Shown here one piece after another: positions 34,755-47,817 of a stretch of DNA of 64,000 nt (position 1 is its first letter; each line of letters begins with the position of its first letter). Made by a program: the position numbers and the translations under genes. Location of the stretch: assembly GCA_029706075.1 (NCBI GenBank), contig JAINUG010000325.1:496001-560000 (forward strand). Reading direction: 5' to 3'. Under the pieces are notes generated by a model. It saw only the letters and a program-made list of their open reading frames with translations. It was not told the DNA's origin and searched no databases. Source of the stretch: Aldrovandia affinis. Its lineage: Eukaryota; Chordata; Actinopteri; Notacanthiformes; Halosauridae.

Positions 34755-36150
34755 TGGAATGTAGAAATGCATTTCCATGCAGGCATCTAGAGCAGTAGTG
34801 CATTGTCAGGTTCAACAGAATTCAGTACAGTGCTCTGAAGACCTGAGAAGCAGACCCCAGTGTGATAAGGAAGTGAAATAAGGATGGTTGATTATTTTCC
34901 AATTGTTTAGGTTAATGTAGAACATCAAGCAGCAGCGCTGGTAGAGTGAGCTTCATGAACCTCATAATGGGTGGGACTACCAGGTGTTGTCAATCACCAA
35001 CTTGTATGAACCAATCAAAAACTGTTCTCCACAGCAGAAAACTATGATTTGTTCAAAACAGTGAGTCACTGAAAAATATGATAACTCCACCCGTTTTGGG
35101 GTTCAACAAGCCTCACTCTCCCGTGACTAATCCCTAATTCGCAGTACTATCCATTAGGATTGAACTGCCGCGATGGAAAATGCATTACTCACCCATGTCT
35201 GCAACACTACTCTATTTTAGATTGTGTTTAATGAGCATTTTGTTTTTCTCTGTCTAACAGCATGTAGTAGAGACCTCCCTGGTCCCCAGTGGAAAGGTCT
35301 GTAACATTTTTCACAGGTTGATGGAGATGAATTAGTTTTCCAGCTGATGCCATCATTCCTGGTCAAACATAAGGATGCACCAAATTCTCCCTTTGTGCTG
35401 CACATGTGCAGAAGAGAGGCTGTGGGCAATGGGAGGTCACTGTTGGGCATAGACACGCTCCAACTGATCTTGCTGCATGTTTTTTCTTTTTTAATTATTT
35501 TTATTTTTTTTTTTTTTTTGGGGGGGGGGGGCATTGCAGAACAAATGCCTGTATGATGGCTAGTGCCAGGTGGTTAAACTTTGTGGTGGACTACTGCCTC
35601 AATAAGAGATCAATACTCTTTAGTTGACTGTAAGAGAGCCTGCTTGCCTTGCTGAGCAGCCTGATTTCACCCCCCCCCCTTCCCCTCCGCCTCGCCCCCC
35701 ACCCCCCCCAAAAGGGTGTGTGTGTTGGGCGGAGTCAAAAGTGTAACAAAATGAATGCCATTTACTATCAATCATCAAAAGCTGCCAGCTCTATTGATGA
35801 CAGCCACAGGATGTTACAGTCAATAGCTACTGTATCAAATGAGGATTAGAGACAAATGATGGGAAATTTCATGGCTGGGTTACATTTACCCGCGGGCTAT
35901 AGGTTTTCTCCACAGCACACAGCTTCCTCTCCCACAAGGTCCGCCTCATATACAAAAGCACACAAACAAAAACAAAAATAACGTGTGTCTACAGAAAACA
36001 TAACTTAATTCAGTCTACACAGTTCTACACTGTAGGCCTATGCTGGTATGTGTTATACATATAGAATATAAACGTATAAAATATATCCGTGTTATATATA
36101 AATTATATTGCATTTAAGGCACCTTTTTGTGATCGCTGCCTTGAGTGTTA
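34755..36150. other. Non-coding DNA with homopolymer tracts
   Basis: Contains T16 directly joined to G12 at 35504-35531 and a C-rich tract at about 35669-35711. No gene was recognised. Confidence 0.6.
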
Positions 36151-37617
36151 GTCAGTGGGTTATGCACAGCGTTTGCTATCCGCAGACATCTCTCGTTTAA
36201 AGCTCACGTCAGCAGTAAGAATCAGGATCTCTACACGATGCAGCGTCCACCCGCCCCCCTTCCTTCCTCTCTCTCTCTCTCTCTCTCTCTCTGACCAGCA
36301 TCACAGTAAGCAGACAGGCGAAAGAGCAGCCTCCTTCTCCCAGTTGATACCTTTTAAGTCTCTGGGTTTGTTTCATCTCGACCTCAGCCGCGAATTTGAC
36401 AGACACCGACATTGTGATTACAGACGCATACGAGATTAAGAACCGTCATCAGGACAGCTCCAAATTGACCAGATAATCGCGCTTTTTGGGGACGGTCACT
36501 CCAAACCCAAACAACCCCTTCTAAAAGCACACACCATTCATTCATTCCTCTTTCGCTGGTTTGTAGCAGACCGAAATAGTCGGAATTTAGTAGGCTAGCA
36601 TCCGTTCCTCTCGGTACCATTGGATGGTAGCTGTTTTAATGTGTTGCTTTTGGATTATTGCTTTCCTTAGACTATATAGCCTATAATATGAATTGTTTTC
36701 AAGCGTCGTAGTCGACAGGAAATTCCAATCGCCTGCAATCCACAGCACAGCATATAGCTACGTGTCGCTGCTTTGTTGTAGCATTTTAAATCTTCGGGAG
36801 GTTGGATTCGAGAGTCAGTCGTTTTATATCCTAATTGTTTTCGCTTTGGCGACTCCCCGGTTCTAGGGCTGCTTTTGCCGACCGATTTGAGTTTGATCAA
36901 TTAGCGGAAAAGGACATCGACTTCAACTTATTTTAGCGGCTTCCCTCTGTCCATCTGCTTCAGGTGTGAGAATTGCCAGTCAATTCACAATACGTGGCGT
37001 CCTTAACCTAGCTTGTTACCATTTAGTTGTTATTGTTATTGGTTTTCTTATTTTTAATATACGCTAAACGTATCAAACCGCTGTATTTCTTATAGCCAAA
37101 TTGTTTTGTTACGAGTTATAAATGTGCTGCAACAGACATGCTACAGTTTACTTTGTGGTTTAAGACCTTGGGGTCCCTGATAAGTCGTGCTGTCTAACCA
37201 GTGGGTTCAAAGCTCTAAAGCAAACTTCAAAATAGCACAGGAGCAGGCGTGGGTATCGCTTCCCTCTGGGTTTAATAGCCTACCTAAATGGGACTTTGCA
37301 TGATTAAAAGTAAGATATTGTGTCGACAGAAAATGCGTCCAAGGTGTATCTTATTCTGTAGTGAATTACTTAAGTATCGCTGAGCGAAACACTGTAGGTC
37401 GAAGAGTCTCAGTAATGTTTGAAAAAAGATAGCTACCTGTGGATCGCTCCAAACCTATACCACACTTTATGACACATTTCGAAAGCGCCTCTACGATAAA
37501 AATACCAGAAAATGCAAAAAGGGGCGTGAACTTGCGATCAGCAGCCTTTCTCTAGAAATAAGAAACCTCAATCTGTTCACAGTCTTCTGCTTTTTTGTGT
37601 GAAAGGTACTGGTAGCG
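36151..37617 (+). promoter_or_regulatory. asic1: Probable asic1 promoter and 5' leader region
   Basis: Unique sequence that is less AT-rich than its surroundings, directly upstream of the asic1 ATG, with a (CT)n tract at 36270-36292. A possible leader intron runs from the donor CAG|GTGTGAG at 36964 to the acceptor GTGTGAAAG before 37606, which would leave 12 leader bases before the ATG. No TATA box position can be assigned. Confidence 0.35.
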
Positions 37618-37979
37618 ATGGACCATAAAGTAGATCCAGGGGAGATGGACTGCAACCGGCCGGTGCCCATTGAAGTTTTTTCGACCAGGTCCACCCTACA
37701 CGGCATCTCGCATATCTTCACCTACGAAAGGGTCAGCATTAAGCGTTGTCTTTGGATTTTGTTCTTCTTGGGCTCGATGACTTTCCTGGTTTGCGTATGT
37801 GTGGACCGCATTCAGTTTTACTTCGAGTACCCGCATGTCACTAAACTGGACGAAGTGTCAGCGCCAATGATGATCTTCCCTGCCATCACCTTCTGCAACC
37901 TGAACTCTTTCCGCTTCAGCCAGGTGACGCGCAATGACCTGTACCACGCTGGAGAGCAGCTGGGGCTCCTGGATCGGAG
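37618..37979 (+). CDS. asic1: Acid-sensing ion channel 1-like, coding exon 1
   Basis: Encodes residues 1-120 and two bases of codon 121. ASICs are proton-gated, mostly Na+-selective trimeric channels of the DEG/ENaC family, in the plasma membrane of neurons. Visible features are the cytoplasmic N-terminus with the gating His28-Gly29 ([10 protein letters not shown]), membrane segment 1 at about 43-68 ([17 protein letters not shown]), then HVTKLDEV and [10 protein letters not shown] at the start of the extracellular domain. The match is closer to ASIC1 than to ASIC2 or ASIC4, judged from memory. Which fish asic1 paralogue this is cannot be decided. The ATG has G at -3 and +4. The donor is AG|GTGTGT at 37980. 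Confidence 0.93.
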
Positions 37980-39978
37980 GTGTGTACGTTGAAAGCTCAG
38001 CAATCCTTATAGGCGTATTCTCATAGGAGACAAGTAAAACAAATTCTAAGAGGTTGTTAACGTTCATCAGGCAGATGAAAATGATTGAAATCATAACTTA
38101 AATTTCATTCAAATTAACTTTTGATGTCACAATTTTAATAGGTAATGATATGTCTACTGTTGTTTCAGAAACTTTTGACAGATCATGACATATTAAAGTT
38201 GTGACATCAAAAGAATTTTACTCATCACCGTAATTCATGCAACCAACTATATTAACACCAGACCGATGGTTGGGCTAATTTTCTAGCCCAGTGTTAAGGA
38301 TCAATTCTGTCAACTTATATTTCTGTATGTGAAGATGTAAGTACAGTATATTTGCATCAGATTAATTTCCCCTAATCAATCCACCCAAACACAGAGATGG
38401 ACATGAACAATGGCGAGAGTAGTTCTGAAGTTAGGCATGTTCTATAGTCTATATGTGTATATATGTGTGCATTGTTATATTGTCACAGGAATATAGTGTA
38501 ATAACCCTGCAATTTTAAATGGTAGTTTAAGTACATGTGTGCACCTATTTCGACTCACTGTATATATTCAGGCCCATACGCATAAAACATACGGCTATAC
38601 ACAATATTACTAAGTACATTTTTTCATTTATTTGTATTATCTTCTGGACAAATAAATGAAATAGAATAGAAAATACATTTTTGCAGCCCTGTGTACAGCC
38701 CTGTAGACATTGTTGAAAGAGAAAATAGTTTGGGAAAATAATGCATTTTGCCTGAAATGGAAAAACACAGTACCCAATTTATGAAGAGTCAGAAACAACA
38801 AGGGCAATGTTGGGCTGGTGTAGATTCAACCCAGTCAGATCAATTAGAGAACATGGCACACTTTACTACCATCATTGTAATATATTTTGGCATAAGATAC
38901 ATTTGGGGGTGGAAATCAAAATTGTAATGTTTTTGATGAATATGTAGATGCTAAGTGAAAAGGTATTCACAATAGCTGAAACACAAACAAGCAGCTTATA
39001 AGTGGCAGTATACAGGCTTACAAATTGTTGTTTATAAATGAATAATATAGAAAGTGGACATAAAAAAGCAAACATGTGATAGTGGACAAGGTACTGCCAA
39101 GTGCTATGAAGATGCCAGAATAATGATGTGGTGTCTGGGGAATTACAGTTCGTTTCCACTGGAAGCCAGATTGAATGTAAGAGTATAATAAGGAGATAAA
39201 GGAGCAGGATCTGAGATATTGTGGAGGACCAGTTACCCTTTCACAAGTGTGTATTCAGATTGCCAGTACTGTCATTTGGTAGATCTACATGATGAATGGT
39301 GCATAAATATGGAAAGTTGTGTTGTAGTAAACTGTCCATGATGAGAGGGCATTGATTTTACTGTCTTTTCTGAAGAAAAATGGATGACAAAAGATCTGTC
39401 AATACCTGAATCCTTAGTGGGAGAAATGTATGAATGTAATGTTACTCCATTTCTGTCTCTGTCTGTCATGTTTCCTCCAGTTTAAACATCATTAAGTCCG
39501 TTATTTAAAGGGAGAGAGTACTCTCCCACGTTCTGACATTTAAGTGCATTAATTTTGCTAATCTGTAACTATTATTGTCAACATCCTGTCTTTTTCTGGG
39601 ATTTTTCTCTTTTTTTAACTACTATCAGTTTCTTCCTGGGACACACAATCTCCTGTTTTTTGTTGACTTCGTATGTTTATGAAAACATAAAAAACTTAAA
39701 TTCACATATTTCGTTGTGTAATGGAACGCTTTCTCTAGCAACTGCTTGATATAGGACAGGTTGTTTTCAATAAAATGCCACAATGCCATATTTCAAGATT
39801 CAAATTTTCAGCTGGAGGGCAAGTAAGCAGTCTAGTCTAGACAGGCTTTATGTTATTTTGTTAATGTTATTTTGTGTGAATTGCGTGTATTGGAAGTCAA
39901 ATGTCAAAAACCCTGGATCTTTTAATTGGAGGAATATGGATGCCTGGATATATCAAGGACACCCAGATGAATATGCAC

Positions 39979-40006
39979 AATGCACACACACACACACACT
40001 CTCTCT

Positions 40007-40040
<34 letters not shown>

Positions 40041-40195
40041 CACACACAAACACATTCATATACACGGACACACACAAACATATTCATATACACATACGCA
40101 AACAATCAGACACGCAAACACACACACAAAAACAAACATGAACACACACACACATGTACACACGCAAACAATCAGACACACACACACACACACAT
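39979..40195 (+). repeat. Complex (CA)n microsatellite
   Basis: Long run of CA units broken by AAACA, TATACA and TCAGACA blocks. ACGCAAACAATCAGACAC-type segments recur, so part has been tandemly duplicated. It produces His/Thr-rich chance frames. Confidence 0.9.
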
Positions 40196-41807
40196 GCCTA
40201 AACCTGACATGTTCTATGTGAACTAATGTGATGTGAACAAGACAGTAAAATCACAGCAATACAGTAAAAACTAGGAAGAAATATTTGTGGAGTGAAATTG
40301 ACTGAATCTTGATCAATATGTGGAAAATCATTGATCAATAATCAACGTATCACAAACTATTTAGATGATGCCACACATTCTAGACTTATTGTTATTATTG
40401 TGGCTGTTGTTAGAGTTTTTGACATAATTATTGCTTCAGATACAAGGAAATGAAGTTAATTGTATATGGCAAATCCCTGGGTTTCTCGGAATGCATGATA
40501 CTGTATAGAGAAGATATTGCTCTTTTAATTTAGGCTTTAATTTAGTGTTGATTTTACTAGGTTTGTGAATGTTAACTCTGCACATGTACCTTTTGCCAGG
40601 AGCCATGCAATTGGAGTCCATACACTGTGGAATAATTGACAGTGATGGCTCTAATTTACAGTTTTATTTGCACTGAGAACAGAAGGTACATTGTCTTTGT
40701 GGTAAAATGCAACTGGGCTAGATGGTTTTAATTTCTTCAATGAATATGTGTATTTTATCTGTATTTCTGTACTATGATGAAATGTAAGTTGCCTACAGGA
40801 TTTTTATAATGTGTAACTTTCCTTTTCCTAAATTGGATTTAGCTGAGGAGCCATCAACTTGTAGAACCAGAACCCTCAGTGGATCAGACCCCTAAATGCA
40901 CAGCATTATCAGATTTGAGGTCTCTCCTGACACACTAGTGAGGATTATAACAAGGATGTGCCATGAATATGCTGTACAGTGTGAAGTAGAAAAAGATTCA
41001 CTGCTGGTTATTTTTAGCCTATTGATCCATGGAGTCCTTTTGTTTAGGACTGTTGAGAGCCTGCTTCGTGCATATTATAATGTCACATATACAGTACATT
41101 CACCATTAGCAAAGGGAGCAGTCCCTTATTAACTTTCAGTCCTTTAATACTATCATGCCTCTCAAGTTGTCAATAATGGAGGAGAATTTTGTTGCACATG
41201 CTTGTTGTGTCTGCCAGACCTGGGTCACACACTTTAAGCCTTTAGACATCTGTAAAATGACTTCAGATTACTGACACTATTAAAATAAGCATCCATTTTC
41301 ACCAATATTCCGAACAAAATTCTTCTTTCACATGATTTAAATGAACTTCTTTCTCAAAGCTCATTTAAGGCTTTGACTGCCCACGCTGCGGTTTGGCAGA
41401 AAAGTTTGTTTTGGCGGGGATGGTGAAAAAGTGCAAGGCGTTGAGCCCAGAAGGACCACGGCCTCACAGGTCCACAGCGCTCAGATCCAGGCAGAGGCGG
41501 GCTTGGCTCTGCGCATGGGATCAGGTGTTGCCGTGCGAGATTCGAAAGGAAAGGCATATTGGAAATAGATGAGAACAGAGACACGCAAACGCCGCTGCCA
41601 GCAGAACGAGACTTCAGAAGGAAGGAGGGATAACAAGCAGAGGCAATTAACTTGCATCTCATAAGCTGTGTGCTAAACACGCTTTTATTCCCATGTAATT
41701 AGTGCTGTCTGTGAAACCTCACTGTTGTCATGCTGATAAACATTTCCTCCATTGGGCATTCTGGCCCCCCTGCCCCATATGGACCTATGTGAGTCCCAGA
41801 GCTGCAA

Positions 41808-42291
41808 AAATACTGTTTTATTCCCCCATACAGGCACCATTAGACCCCAGCATACTGTTGCATTCCCCATACAGGCACCATTAGACCCCAGCATACTGTT
41901 TTATTCCCCATACAGGCACCATTAGACCCCAGCATACTGTTTTATTCCCCATACAGGCACCATTAGACCCCAGCATACTGTTTTATTCCCCCATACAGGC
42001 ACCATTAGACCCCAGCATACGTTTTATTCCCCATACAGGCACCGTTAGACCCCAGCATACTGTTTTATTCCCCCATACAGGCACCATTAGACCCCAGCAT
42101 ACTGTTTTATTCCCCATACAGGCACCATTAGACCCCAGCATACTGTTTTATTCCCCCATACAGGCACCATTAGACCCCAGCATACTGTTTTATTCCCCAT
42201 ACAGGCACCATTAGACCCCAGCATACTGTTTTATTCCCCATACAGGCACCATTAGACCCCAGCATACTGTTTTATTCCCCATACAGGCACA
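41808..42291 (+). repeat. 41-bp minisatellite, 12 units
   Basis: Unit of 41 bases (42 when the C run gains a base) containing CATACAGGCACCATTAGACC. Twelve units begin near 41808 and the last breaks off at 42290. Variants are few: one TTGC for TTTT, one missing T in ACTG, one ACCG for ACCA, and alternation of CCCC with CCCCC. Such uniformity points to recent expansion or homogenisation. Confidence 0.95.
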
Positions 42292-42597
42292 ACAATCTGC
42301 CCCTCTGAAGCAACAAGGGGTGTCCATGTCTTTTATCTGGCTTTGCGGTGTCTCGTTTGGTGTTGGCTTGTGTGTCTATACTATATGTACGTATGGATGT
42401 GTATGTGTGTTTACTGAATGTGTGTATGTGCTTGGCTGCTGATGTTTGCTACTGCTTTGCCTGACGGGATTGTGCTTTGTCTGACGGGATTTTTCTTATC
42501 GTTCATACACACAATTTGAACAGTTTGTTTGTTACTATTTCAGTCGTTATTGTTGATTATATTTTGGCGTATTATGGCGTACATTTTGGTGTACATA

Positions 42598-43541
42598 CAC
42601 TACCGGTCAAAAGTTTTAGAACACCCCCATTTTCCAGTTTTTACTGAAATGTAAGCAGTTAAAGTCCAGTGAATAACTTGAAATTGTACAAAGGTAAGCG
42701 GTAAACCGCCAGAGGTAAAAAAAACCCTGAAAAATAGTTTTTTTAGGTTACCAAAAACAGAAAAATAATGTCAATTTTTTGTCAGTGCGTAGTTTCCTAC
42801 ACCATCAAAAGGCACTTGGAAACTGCAGGAAACTCTTACAGGAAGAGGTCTGGCAGATCCAAAGCCACAACAAAATCAGAAGACAAGTTTCTGAGAGTCA
42901 AAGGCTTGCGTGATAGGCGGCTCACAGGACAACAGCTTCAAGCACAGCTTATCACTGGTCGAAGTAAGGAAGTCTGAGTTTCAACTGTGAAGAGAAGACT
43001 TCGAGCTGCAGGTTTGACAGGTCGAGTGGCAGTAAGAAAGCCATTGCTAAGATGGCAAAATAAGAAAAAGACGCTTGCCTGGGCCATGAAGCACCGCCAG
43101 TGGACTACTGAAGCCTGGAAGATCTTATGGACCGATGAATAAAAATGTGAAATCTTTGGTTCATCACGCAGGTTTTTTGTATGCCGTCGAGTAGGCGAAA
43201 GGATGGTTCCTCGGTGTGTGACACCAACTGTCAAACATGGAGGAGGAAGCGTGATGGTCTGGGGCTCTTTTTCTGGATCCAGAGTCGGCGACTTGCACAG
43301 AGTGACTGTTAACCCACGCTAACCCACGTTAACCCATTACTTATTCCCTGAAAAGGGACTTTTTTATAACTCTGAAATTAACATTATTTTTCAGTTTTTG
43401 GTGACATAAAATCATTTTTTTCTCTCTCTGGCAGTTTACTGCTTACCTTTGTACCATTTCAGGTTATTCACTGGACTTGAACTGCTTACATTTCAGTAAA
43501 AACTGGAAAATGGGGGTGTTCTAAAACTTTTGGCCATAGTG
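42598..43541 (+). mobile_element. Tc1-like element with long inverted repeats and partial transposase
   Basis: Inverted repeats of about 185 bases at each end, outer ends CACTACCGGTC and the complement of CACTATGGCC, flanked by TA. The interior (42780-43320) encodes an N-terminal and central transposase part with stops. It includes GRSKATTKSEDKFLRVKGLR, RRLRAAGLTGR, a WTDE first catalytic site and KHGGGSVMVWGSFSG. The part with the second D and the E is deleted, so this copy cannot move itself. Confidence 0.85.
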
Positions 43542-43554
43542 TATAGTAGACTCC

Positions 43555-44166
43555 GTTTTTATTCACACCCTTGGTAAAGATCAACAAAAGAGATCGTATA
43601 AAATAAACTATATAAGTAATGAAAAGCTTTATTCTATGCTCACAAAATGCAGAAAATTTGATTATTTAATAATAATGCATTGACACCCTAGTTATCAGTA
43701 TTTTGTGGTTCCTCCCTTGGCGATTATAACAGCAAGTAGTCACCTTCTATAGTGTCGTACGAGGTTATGGAACTTCTTGGGGGAGATCCTCAACCATTGC
43801 TTCATGCAAAATGTTCTAGTTCCTTCAAATTCTTGGGCTGACGTTTGTGGACTGCTTTTTTGAGTTCAAACCACAAATGTTCAATTGGATTCAGGTCTGG
43901 AGACTGAGATGGCCACATCAGGACATTGATCTTGTGCTCTGTCAACCATTCCTTCGTTTCTTTGGACATACAGTATGTTTGGGATCTTTGTCTTGTTGGA
44001 AGGTCCATCTGTGGTTAAGGTGTAGCTTCCTGGCAGAGGGAACAAGGTTTTTGGACAAAATGTCTTGGTACATGATGGAGTTCATGGTTCCATCTATTTT
44101 AATAAGGGCTCCAGGGCCTGTGGATGCAAAACAACCCCAAAGCATTAAAGATCCACAATTGAACAC
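43555..44166 (-). mobile_element. Tc1-like element, C-terminal half, truncated
   Basis: The minus strand encodes [30 protein letters not shown] and, after a frameshift, [20 protein letters not shown]. These are the second catalytic D and the final E of a Tc1 transposase. The outer end is near 43555. The 5' half is missing beyond 44166, where homology stops abruptly. Confidence 0.82.
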
Positions 44167-45024
44167 TTATGGGAGATTCTGGTGCCTTGATCTTAGATAG
44201 ACATATCACAACTGCTGTATTTTTATTTCTTTTCTTTTCTATTACTGTTTTACTAAATCTGTCATTTCCTTGAATGTACATATCTGAAACAAAAGCTTTC
44301 TCATTAATATATGTTTACTTATCACTGCCAACCTAATACTGCATATAGCCGGTTTACTTGGAAAATACAGTATGCTTAGCCTTTGGTTCCTATGGTGATT
44401 GCTTTCATTGTACAAAAGTGTGGAAAACATTAAGTACCTTTGTCATTTTTCATAGAGTTATATTTGCTCATGGTTTTTATTTGGAAGGAAGCAGAAATGT
44501 GTTGAAACCTGAGAGTTTGGAGTACGAAGTGTTTAAGTATTTAGGTATGGTGTCCATGCCTTAATCTGCTTTATTCAGAAATAAGTACATTACAATGAAA
44601 ATAAATAAATACATAAGCTATTTAAAAGGCAGAAATTCCTGGGATTTCGCTGCTTGATTTCATGTACTTTACCTAGGTAAACATAAATAAATGCACATTT
44701 TAAAATGTAGAATTGTGACATTGAATAATCTCAAACTGCAGTGTGCATGACTTTACAAGTTGTAACAGCTTTGAACGGGAGGGCTAATGTCTCTGTTGGG
44801 AAGCAGTGCTTGGACTGTAGCAAAAAGCAATCATACTTGAAACAACTGTTGTCCCTTGTTTGCGTGTTTGTTTAACACGTGCACAGGAACAATGAACACA
44901 AGCCAAAAATGATGCAGTCAGTGAAAGACTCAAGACTGGAAAGACAATATGAGAGGCTGCATGCTGCAAATAAATAAATAAATTTAGATTAGGGAACTAA
45001 TTTAGATTCATAGGACTACATACT

Positions 45025-45345
45025 GTCACGACTCAACCAGCTAACGGGCATTTCCCCCAAGCCCCAATCAGGAGAAGTGAGAGGCATGCCAGGAATGCGA
45101 AAAGACAATCAAGGTCATTACTGACAGCTGGGAATAATTAACCGGGAGGACATTTAACCAGCTGACTTTCTTTGTTCGTTGCTTGGACATTGTCCTGCTT
45201 TGCTTAGATGTGCCCACTGTTACTTAGTGTGCTTGCCTCCTCTAAATTGTTTGTTTGTGTTCTTGTTTATTTCTTAGAGTTCCAGTGTTTAGTTTATTTC
45301 CGAGTTTTGGAATACGTTTTGGATTTTCGTTTTGGATTTTCTTTT
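45025..45345 (+). mobile_element. Possible solo LTR fragment
   Basis: Starts TGTCACGACTC, a common start of fish gypsy LTRs, and continues with sequence of promoter-like character (GGACATTTAACCAGCTGAC, then T-rich). The 3' boundary and target duplication were not found. Confidence 0.35.
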
Positions 45346-46454
45346 TGGAGAGGGGCAGCGCATTAGCTGGAAGATTTTCCTTGCCTGTGTCTTTATAGCA
45401 GCCAATAGTGTTGAAATATGCAATTATTCTGGCAATTAATAATGTTCTGATGTACATGTGATTTACCTGTTAAGAAGACTGCATTAAGCTTGTGGGGAAT
45501 GAGGTCATTTTTTGAATGAAAGATATAATTTGATTGCCTGAAAAGTGGAATAGTTTTCCAAATGTAGTACATGGACTTGTTGTAAATGTGCAGTGGTGGG
45601 TCTGTTGGAAGAGATTGAACGAAAGTCCTCAGCTGTATCCTGTAACAGTGAGCTCAAGGGTGCCTCTGGTTGTTCTGTACCAGATTGGGAGACGGGGAGA
45701 GATGATGAAATTGAGTGGTTGGTATACTGCATGGCTGGATATTTATACGTTTGTTTTTTCGGTCGAGCGGACTATTTATTTCGTGTGTACCATTAAGAAA
45801 CAGAATATGACCAGGGTATTTGTTGTGTCTACTTATACTACTTATAGCTCTGCCAATGAAAAGGGAGACTGTGTGTTTATGTAAAACATAAGCATCCAAT
45901 TTTTTAACCTTAGTTGAGTGAATTATTTTGGCTGAGCCAATATGGGGCATGAGCTCATTTTATTTTGGCATGACCAGGCTGGAGTACAGATGACACAAGG
46001 TTAAATAAGCTGAGATGCTCTCAGAAATGATACACAGTATTTACTTGCTGGTCCTGTTTCCAGAGGTATAGAGCCTCAGTTATTCCCTCCTTCCTTAAGC
46101 CCTACTCTGAAAATTAAAGTGCTTGTGGCCTATAATCCAATTGAACCTCTCCCTCCCTCCACTCCACAGTGTTTGCTCTGATTGCTTCAGGGAGTTGCGG
46201 TGGGGTAATATTAAAAATCCACACATATTGTCGTGGTAATATTTGCTTCCACCAAAGCCCACAGACCCAGGGATGTGTGAGCTGACTGAGCTCTACTTCT
46301 TAAGTGCTCTCCTGGCAGCTTTGTGCCTCCTAAGGCATTAAGACGCTTGTGGTCCAATTCAATGAAGTTTGTTTTCTTAATCAAGGCAAGGTGAAGTGGG
46401 GGAGTGTGGCAAAGCACCTGGATAAGCTGTTAAAACAGATCGGTGAGACTCGGT

Positions 46455-46838
46455 GTACATTTTTGCTGTTTTAGCAATGCTAAGGTTGTGGGTTTAATTC
46501 CACGGGACTACATGTCCGTCGTTCGGATGGGATGGTAAAAACTGAGGTACTAACTGTTGTCATAAAAGATTCCATGGCGCTTCTCGTAAAGAGTAGGGTG
46601 TTAACCTGATGTCCTGGCCAAATTCCCAACCAAGACAATATATATAAAAGTAATTCCCTCCCTCCTTGCCTCTCCACTGTGTATCTGATGTGTGTAGTGA
46701 GTTTGTACTGGCGCACTATGGCTGCTGCGTGCTGCACTTTGGTGGTGGTTGAGGTGAGTTGCTCCTATCATTGTAAAGTGCTTTAGGTTCCTTGAAAAGC
46801 GCTATATAAATCCAATGTTCAATTCAATTCAATTCAAT
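46455..46838 (+). mobile_element. SINE-like interspersed repeat
   Basis: Begins with a tRNA-like GGTTGTGGGTTTAATTCCAC (box-B-like) and ends with GCGCTATATAAATCCAATG and tandem AATTC units. This tail is common on dispersed fish repeats and differs from the L2-type tail of the other SINEs here. Confidence 0.55.
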
Positions 46839-47216
46839 TTGTGATTGAAGATATAGAAATGAGGAGTAATGATTCATCAAGTGATTCTTACTTTTATTAA
46901 ATTAAAGTTAGACCTAGAGAGGAGGGTGAGGCTCAGTTAGTCTTTGGCTGTGTGTGATAATGTGTATAACACATACAGGGCCTGCAGGATTCAATAACCT
47001 AATATGGAATTGTGCCTCCCTTTGCTTTTAGAACAGCTTAAAAACAAGCTAAAATCAACGACAGGACAGAAACTATCAAACTAAACATTCAGTAAACACA
47101 CTGATTAACTTTGAGGAAAATAAATGGATGGAATGAAATGAAGTGAATGTCAATCTATGTGTGTATATTGGGCGCGTGTGAATTGAATAGAGAACTTCAC
47201 AAATCTGTGCTTTATG

Positions 47217-47760
47217 GGAGGGTGACAAAAAGCCATTATTGAAGAAAACAGATGAAATGTCACCTGGAGTTTGCCAGAAGGCATGTGGGAGACTCTCAAA
47301 CCAGGTGGAGGAAGATTATATGGTCTGATGAGACTTTAACTTTTAGGCATCAACGTTAAGTCCTATGTTTGGCGCAATCCAAACCACATTGGAACACTAT
47401 CCCTATCATGAAACATGGTGGCGGGAGCCTAATGCTATGGGGGCTGCTTGTTTGTCTGCTTCAGGGACTGGAAAACTTATCAAAATAGAGGGCACAATGG
47501 ATGGCACAAGATATAGGCTTTTATGACTTTTTATTTATTTATATTCCAGCAGGACAATGAGCCAAAGCATACAGCAAAAGCCACATTGGAGTGGTTAAAA
47601 AACAAACAAATCAATGTCCTGGAGTGACCCAGTCAAAGCTCAGACCTCAATCCCATTGAGAGTCTGTGGAAAGATTTGAAAATTGCTGTTCACCACTGGT
47701 CCCCATCCATCCTGATGGAGCTTGTAAAGAAGAATGGGCGAAAATCTGGTAAAGACTTAC
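47217..47760 (+). mobile_element. Tc1-like transposase fragment
   Basis: Encodes, with stops and shifts, WSDET at about 47318, a GGGSLMLWGLLVCLLQG-type stretch, [17 protein letters not shown] and SSDLNPIESLWKDLK. The spacing from D to E is 34 residues, the Tc1 norm. No inverted repeats were found at its edges. Confidence 0.8.
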
Positions 47761-47817
47761 CAAATAGACCCACAACTGTAATTGCAGTTATAGGAATGAT
47801 ATAGAAGAGACCGAGAA

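Noticed and set aside
39783..40226. 147-residue His/Thr-rich frame
   Set aside because: Translation of the (CA)n microsatellite.
41808..42291. Regularly repeated units resembling a CRISPR array
   Set aside because: Units are contiguous with no unique spacers, and the host is a vertebrate. It is a minisatellite.
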